Notes under the pieces: model-generated
What the model was told of the DNA's origin: nothing
The model's database searches: none
What the model saw: only the letters and a program-made list of their open reading frames with translations
In this document: positions 7,230 to 10,160 of the stretch, piece after piece
Layout of the letters: each line of letters opens with the position of its first letter
How positions within the stretch are numbered: the first letter of the stretch is position 1
Translations under genes and position numbers: made by a program
Assembly (NCBI GenBank): GCA_049793155.1
Contig: JBARBN010000074.1
Location: forward strand, 1 to 10,160
Reading direction: 5' to 3'
Origin: JALNZF01 sp049793155
Lineage (GTDB): Bacteria; Nitrospirota; UBA9217
Length of the DNA: 10,160 nucleotides

Positions 7230-8531
7230 ATGAGAAACAACATCGTTTCCATCGGCGCCGACGAACTGAAGTACGAGATCCGCGAGATCGTTGCGGTTGC
7301 CAAGGAATTCGGCAAGCTCGGCGTCGAGATCATCTGGGAGAACATCGGCGATCCGATCCAAAAGGGGGAAAAGATCCCTGACTGGATCAAGGACATCGTG
7401 GTCGCGGCAACACGCGAGGACGCCACCTATGCCTATTCACCGACCAAGGGGCTCGAGGCGACCCGCGAATTCCTGGCGCAGCTGGCAAACAAGAACAGCA
7501 ACGTCAGGATCACGAAAGAGGACATCATCTTCTTCAACGGTCTCGGCGATGCGATCGGCAAGGTTTACGGCCGGCTTAAAAAGGAATACCGGGTGATCGG
7601 ACCGAGCCCTGCATACAGCACGCACTCCTCGGCAGAGGCGTCGCATGCGGGCTCAGAATACATTTCCTACAACCTGGACCCGAAAAAACTGTGGTACCCC
7701 GACGTCGACGACCTCAGGATGAAGGTGAGATACAATCCCGCGATCTCCGGGATCCTCGTAATAAATCCCGATAATCCTACCGGTGCGGTCTATCCCAAGA
7801 AGATCCTGCAGGAGATCGTAGCCATCGCGAAGGAGTTCGACCTCTTCATCGTCTGCGACGAGATCTACACCAACATGGCCTACAACGGGAAAAAGGCGGT
7901 GCCGCTCGCCGAGGTGATCGGTGATGTTTGCGGCATCTCCATGAAGGGCATCTCGAAGGAGCTGCCGTGGCCGGGTTCGCGGTGCGGCTGGATCGAGGTC
8001 TATAACCAGAAGAACGACCCGGTATTCACGAAGTACGTCAAGAGCGTCCTGGACGACAAGATGCTCGAGGTCTGCTCAACCACCCTGCCGCAGACGGTAA
8101 TTCCGCGAATCCTCGGTGACAAGCGCTATCCCGCCAATGTCGAACAGAGGAACAAGAGGTACGAGAAGCGCTCGAACATCGCCTACGATCTGCTCAAGAA
8201 CATCAAGGGTACCATTGTGAACAGGACGAACGGCGCATTCTACATGACGGTAATGTTCGAGGAAGGCTCATTGAACAATAAACAGTCCCTGCCGATAAAG
8301 GACAAGGCTGTCAAGAAACTGGTCGAGAAGATAACCAGCAATGTTGCGCTCGACAAGCGGTTCGTGTACTATCTGCTCGCCGCCACAGGAATCTGTGTGG
8401 TCCCGCTGACCGGGTTCAATTGCGACCTCATGGGTTTCAGGATCACGCTCCTCGAATCCGACGAAGTGCGGTTCGAACACATATTCAAGACCGTCCGCGG
8501 CAAGATCATAGAATATCTCGCGAGCGCGTAG
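7230..8531 (+). CDS. PLP-dependent aminotransferase, class I/II (fold type I)
   Basis: This 433-aa cytoplasmic enzyme transfers an amino group between an amino acid and a 2-oxo acid using pyridoxal phosphate. The family landmarks are all present: NPDNPTG (N179-G185), contacting the cofactor ring and substrate; CDEIY with D210 (pairs with the pyridine nitrogen) and Y213; the Schiff-base lysine K243 in GISKELPWPGSRCGW; and a C-terminal FRITLLES segment with the arginine expected to hold the substrate carboxylate. It is slightly longer than typical 390-400-aa aspartate aminotransferases, and an insertion-like charged stretch lies around 345-375. The exact substrate (alanine, aspartate, aromatic or other) is not decidable here. 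The ATG at 7230 follows AGGAG (7221-7225) closely. An in-frame TTG at 7218 overlaps that ribosome site and is rejected as a start. The gene ends 16 bases from the convergent msrB stop. Confidence 0.9.
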   Translation: MRNNIVSIGADELKYEIREIVAVAKEFGKLGVEIIWENIGDPIQKGEKIPDWIKDIVVAATREDATYAYSPTKGLEATREFLAQLANKNSNVRITKEDIIFFNGLGDAIGKVYGRLKKEYRVIGPSPAYSTHSSAEASHAGSEYISYNLDPKKLWYPDVDDLRMKVRYNPAISGILVINPDNPTGAVYPKKILQEIVAIAKEFDLFIVCDEIYTNMAYNGKKAVPLAEVIGDVCGISMKGISKELPWPGSRCGWIEVYNQKNDPVFTKYVKSVLDDKMLEVCSTTLPQTVIPRILGDKRYPANVEQRNKRYEKRSNIAYDLLKNIKGTIVNRTNGAFYMTVMFEEGSLNNKQSLPIKDKAVKKLVEKITSNVALDKRFVYYLLAATGICVVPLTGFNCDLMGFRITLLESDEVRFEHIFKTVRGKIIEYLASA

Positions 8532-8547
8532 CTTCTCCCCGGCAGTA

Positions 8548-9111
8548 TCAACGCGGCTGCTTCTCGAAGAGCGGCAGATATTTGCCATACCCCTCTTTTT
8601 CCAGATCTTCCACGGGAACGAACCTGAGCGCAGCCGAGTTCATACAGTAACGCAGACCCGTCGGTTTGGGGCCGTCATTGAAAACATGACCCAGATGTGA
8701 GTCCGCGTTCTTGCTCCGGACCTCGGTCCTGACGGAAAACCAGCCCCGGTCCTCTTTCTCAACGATATTACCCGGTTCAAGGGGCTTGGTGAAGCTCGGC
8801 CAGCCGGTTCCTGAATCATATTTATCGAGCGAGCTGTAAAGAGGTTCGCCTGATATGATATCGACGTAAATGCCGGGTCGTTTGTTATGGTCATACTCGT
8901 TCTTGAACGGCGGCTCCGTCCCATTCTCCTGCGTCACCTTGTATTGCATGGGCGTCAGCTTCATCTTCAATTCTTCTTTGGATGGCTTCATAAATTTAAT
9001 CTCCGTACCAATCGCTTTTCCCTCTGGCTTTGCGCTGCCGGAATAGGCAGGCATACTGACCAGTACTATCACCATTAGGATTATATTGCCTAAGACAATT
9101 TTCCTTAACAT
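8548..9111 (-). CDS. msrB: Exported peptide-methionine (R)-S-oxide reductase, single-Cys type
   Basis: This 187-aa protein reduces methionine-R-sulfoxide in proteins. Residues 1-24 form a signal peptide: MLRK, a hydrophobic core, and a likely cut after AYS (22-24), though a site after SGSA is also possible. It should therefore act in the periplasm. The SelR domain (about 43-170) shows SGTGWPSF (100-107), SHLGHVFNDGP (138-148) and RYCMNSAALRF with the catalytic C156. C156 is the only cysteine in the protein. Both CxxC zinc pairs are absent, and the common resolving-cysteine position in the GWPSF motif is T102. Enzymes of this type must be regenerated by direct attack of an external thiol or thioredoxin-like partner. 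The start is supported by GAGGAT (complement of 9118-9123), 6 bases upstream. The gene is convergent with the aminotransferase and divergent from the Sec-DsbA-like gene. Confidence 0.92.
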   Translation of the reverse strand: MLRKIVLGNIILMVIVLVSMPAYSGSAKPEGKAIGTEIKFMKPSKEELKMKLTPMQYKVTQENGTEPPFKNEYDHNKRPGIYVDIISGEPLYSSLDKYDSGTGWPSFTKPLEPGNIVEKEDRGWFSVRTEVRSKNADSHLGHVFNDGPKPTGLRYCMNSAALRFVPVEDLEKEGYGKYLPLFEKQPR

Positions 9112-9137
9112 GGATTTATCCTCGCTTTCCTTATTAT

Positions 9138-9143
9138 ATTATA
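9138..9143 (-). promoter_or_regulatory. Consensus -10 box of msrB
   Basis: On the minus strand a perfect TATAAT (9143 down to 9138) is preceded directly by TG. No recognisable -35 lies 16-18 bases further up. Transcription would begin about 20 bases before the msrB ATG. Confidence 0.45.
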
Positions 9144-9256
9144 CACCCGCCGGAGCAACCCGGGAGTACCATTATCGGACGGATGTCATCCGGAATTGTC
9201 ATCGCCAAAGTTGTTGCAAAGTATTACCGATATCTGATACCATACAGGTGATTTAT

Positions 9257-9446
9257 CAGGCTGTTGAAAAATGCCTTCAGCCGTCATCCTGAACCCTTCA
9301 CCTTGTCATTCTGAAGGAGCAAAGCGACTGAAGAATCTGTCGTTCAGTGTAAACTCCGTGAAGGATCTTAAGTATCGGGAAAGGCCAGATTCTTCGCTGT
9401 GCTCAGAATGACATTTCGGAGGATTTTCGACTTTTTCAACAGCCTG
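9257..9446. mobile_element. 190-bp palindromic MITE-like element, GGCTGTTG ends (copy 2)
   Basis: The ends CAGGCTGTTGAAAAA and TTTTTCAACAGCCTG (9432-9446) are perfect inverted repeats, and their 14-bp core is identical to the ends of the 7002-7131 element. The interior differs and has its own inverted arms: GTCATTCTGA (9305-9314) against TCAGAATGAC (9403-9412), and AAGAATCTG (9331-9339) against CAGATTCTT (9386-9394). TTA flanks both sides (9253-9255 and 9447-9449). There is no transposase. It ends 18 bases before the ATG of the selenoprotein candidate, so that gene's promoter must lie inside or across the element. Confidence 0.7.
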
Positions 9447-9452
9447 TTACAT

Positions 9453-9457
9453 GAGGT
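9453..9457 (+). promoter_or_regulatory. Shine-Dalgarno site that sets the selenoprotein start
   Basis: GAGGT lies 7 bases before the ATG at 9465. The next in-frame ATG (9522, after the TGA) is preceded by TTTATCGGC, with no ribosome site. Translation is therefore set up to begin upstream of the in-frame TGA. Confidence 0.7.
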
Positions 9458-9464
9458 ATAACCC

Positions 9465-10058
9465 ATGACCATCCGTATTCAAGTCTATTCCGATTATATC
9501 TGACCCTTCTGCTTTATCGGCATGGGACTTGTCGACAAGCTGAAGCAGGAATTTGACCTCTCGGTGGAATGGCTGGAATTCGAGATCCATCCAGACACAC
9601 CACAGGAAGGTATGCCCCTGTCAACCATGTTCCCCCAGCTCGATGCACAAAACATGTTTCGCCATCTCCGGGACATGGCCGCCCCCTACGGCATCGCCTT
9701 CTTGGACATTTCCCTTATATCCAACTCCCGCATGTCCCTTGAGGCCTCGGAATTCGCTAAAGAGCAGGGCATGTTCGACCAGTTCCACCGGGCACTGTTC
9801 CAGGCGTATTTTTCACAGGGAATGGACATCGGCAATCTTGAGGTGTTGACGCAGATAGGCCATGAGTCGGGCCTGGACCGGGATGCCCTCACGAAGGCCC
9901 TCCAAACCGGGAAATACCGGCCAACGCTCGAGAATATGCGAAAAAAGGCGGCCAGCCTGGGCGTCACCGCCGCGCCGACCTTCATCATCGAGGACCGGGA
10001 CCGCATTGTCGGCGCCCAGCCGATAGACGTGTTCAGAAAAAAGCTAAGGCATTATTGA
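9465..10058 (+). CDS. FrnE-type DsbA-family oxidoreductase, predicted selenoprotein (TGA = Sec13)
   Basis: The frame encodes 197 aa if the TGA at 9501-9503 is read as selenocysteine. The N-terminus MTIRIQVYSDYI-U-PFC-FIG is the first strand and active site of a thioredoxin-fold FrnE/DsbA protein, whose usual form is SDxxCPxCxxG. The TGA replaces the first, nucleophilic cysteine, and C16 is the second. Further family marks follow the TGA without any break: WLEFEIHPDTPQEG (about 45-58), a helical insert with AKEQGMFDQFHRALFQAYF, DIGN, and the cis-proline loop GVTAAPTF with P171 facing the active site, followed by VGAQP. There is no signal peptide, so a cytoplasmic thiol-disulfide or peroxide-related redox role is likely, with the exact substrate unknown. 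The ribosome site and SECIS-like stem support recoding. The alternative is a nonsense mutation or sequencing error in a Cys codon. The 102 bases after the stop hold only a short palindrome (10058-10067) and no further gene. Confidence 0.82.
9501..9503 (+). other. In-frame TGA, predicted selenocysteine codon
   Basis: This is codon 13 of the DsbA-like gene and the only stop within its frame. It sits at the first Cys of CxxC, giving UPFC. A TGA is one base change away from TGT or TGC, so a Cys codon is the natural ancestor or alternative form. Confidence 0.78.
9507..9550 (+). promoter_or_regulatory. Candidate bacterial SECIS stem-loop
   Basis: The lower helix pairs 9507-9516 with 9541-9550 (10 bp, two G-U). 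The upper helix pairs 9517-9522 with 9530-9535 (6 bp, one G-U). Five unpaired bases (9536-9540) on the 3' side separate them. The apical loop is UGGGACU (9523-9529), with G at its second position. The loop starts 20 bases after the TGA, within the spacing known for SelB-binding bacterial SECIS hairpins, and the stem lies inside coding sequence as expected. A competing short fold is the palindrome CTTGTCGACAAG (9528-9539). Confidence 0.65.
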
Positions 10059-10160
10059 CACCGGTGTTCAACACGCTGAATCTGTCATGATCAGCACTGC
10101 CCATACCCTTGCATTCATTGTTACTTCTTCGCACTTCCTGTATATCCTCTACACATTATT

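Noticed and set aside
9305..9412. CRISPR-like repeated units
   Set aside because: The related strings are inverted arms of one palindrome, not regularly spaced direct repeats with spacers.
9522..10058. DsbA-like gene starting at ATG 9522 (178 aa)
   Set aside because: This start has no ribosome site and would delete the first strand and the CxxC region. The in-frame codons upstream to 9465 clearly belong to the family.

Overview
The window looks like a piece of chromosome from a Gram-negative environmental bacterium. The coding regions are moderately GC-rich, Shine-Dalgarno sites are strong, one protein carries an export signal, and there is a large soluble multi-PAS hybrid kinase. Intergenic regions are crowded with palindromic repeats. 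The gene types and repeat style would fit Desulfobacterota (old Deltaproteobacteria) or Nitrospirota, but this taxonomic guess is weak and rests on general impression.

Layout: 1-329 holds a repeat-like segment with a strong hairpin and then an extended -10 promoter. 330-1865 (+) encodes a FadD-like acyl-CoA ligase. 1866-2312 is AT-rich and has no convincing gene. 2313-5363 (+) encodes a cytosolic hybrid histidine kinase with five PAS-like sensor units and a C-terminal receiver. 5534-5893 (-) is a small cupin that lacks most of the usual metal ligands. A 142-bp palindromic element (5952-6093) separates it from an HD-domain phosphohydrolase (6179-6991, +). A second palindromic element (7002-7131) precedes a PLP-dependent aminotransferase (7230-8531, +). 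That gene converges on an exported single-cysteine MsrB (8548-9111, -). A third element (9257-9446), with the same ends as the second, sits just upstream of the last gene.

The most interesting object is that last gene, 9465-10058 (+). It is a FrnE-type DsbA-family oxidoreductase whose reading frame is intact except for one TGA at codon 13. This TGA falls exactly where the first cysteine of the family's CxxC active site belongs (SDYI-TGA-PFC-FIG). A good Shine-Dalgarno precedes the ATG upstream of the TGA and none precedes the next ATG. A two-part stem-loop starts three bases after the TGA, with a 7-nt apical loop carrying GGG, and has the expected geometry of a bacterial SECIS element. I read the gene as a selenoprotein with a UxxC active site. 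The Sec machinery (selA, selB, selC, selD) is not in the window.

The genes look mostly like separate transcription units and do not form one pathway. The only functional pairing I would suggest is loose: MsrB and the Sec-DsbA-like protein are divergently placed neighbours that both handle thiol or sulfoxide redox chemistry, although one is exported and the other appears cytoplasmic.
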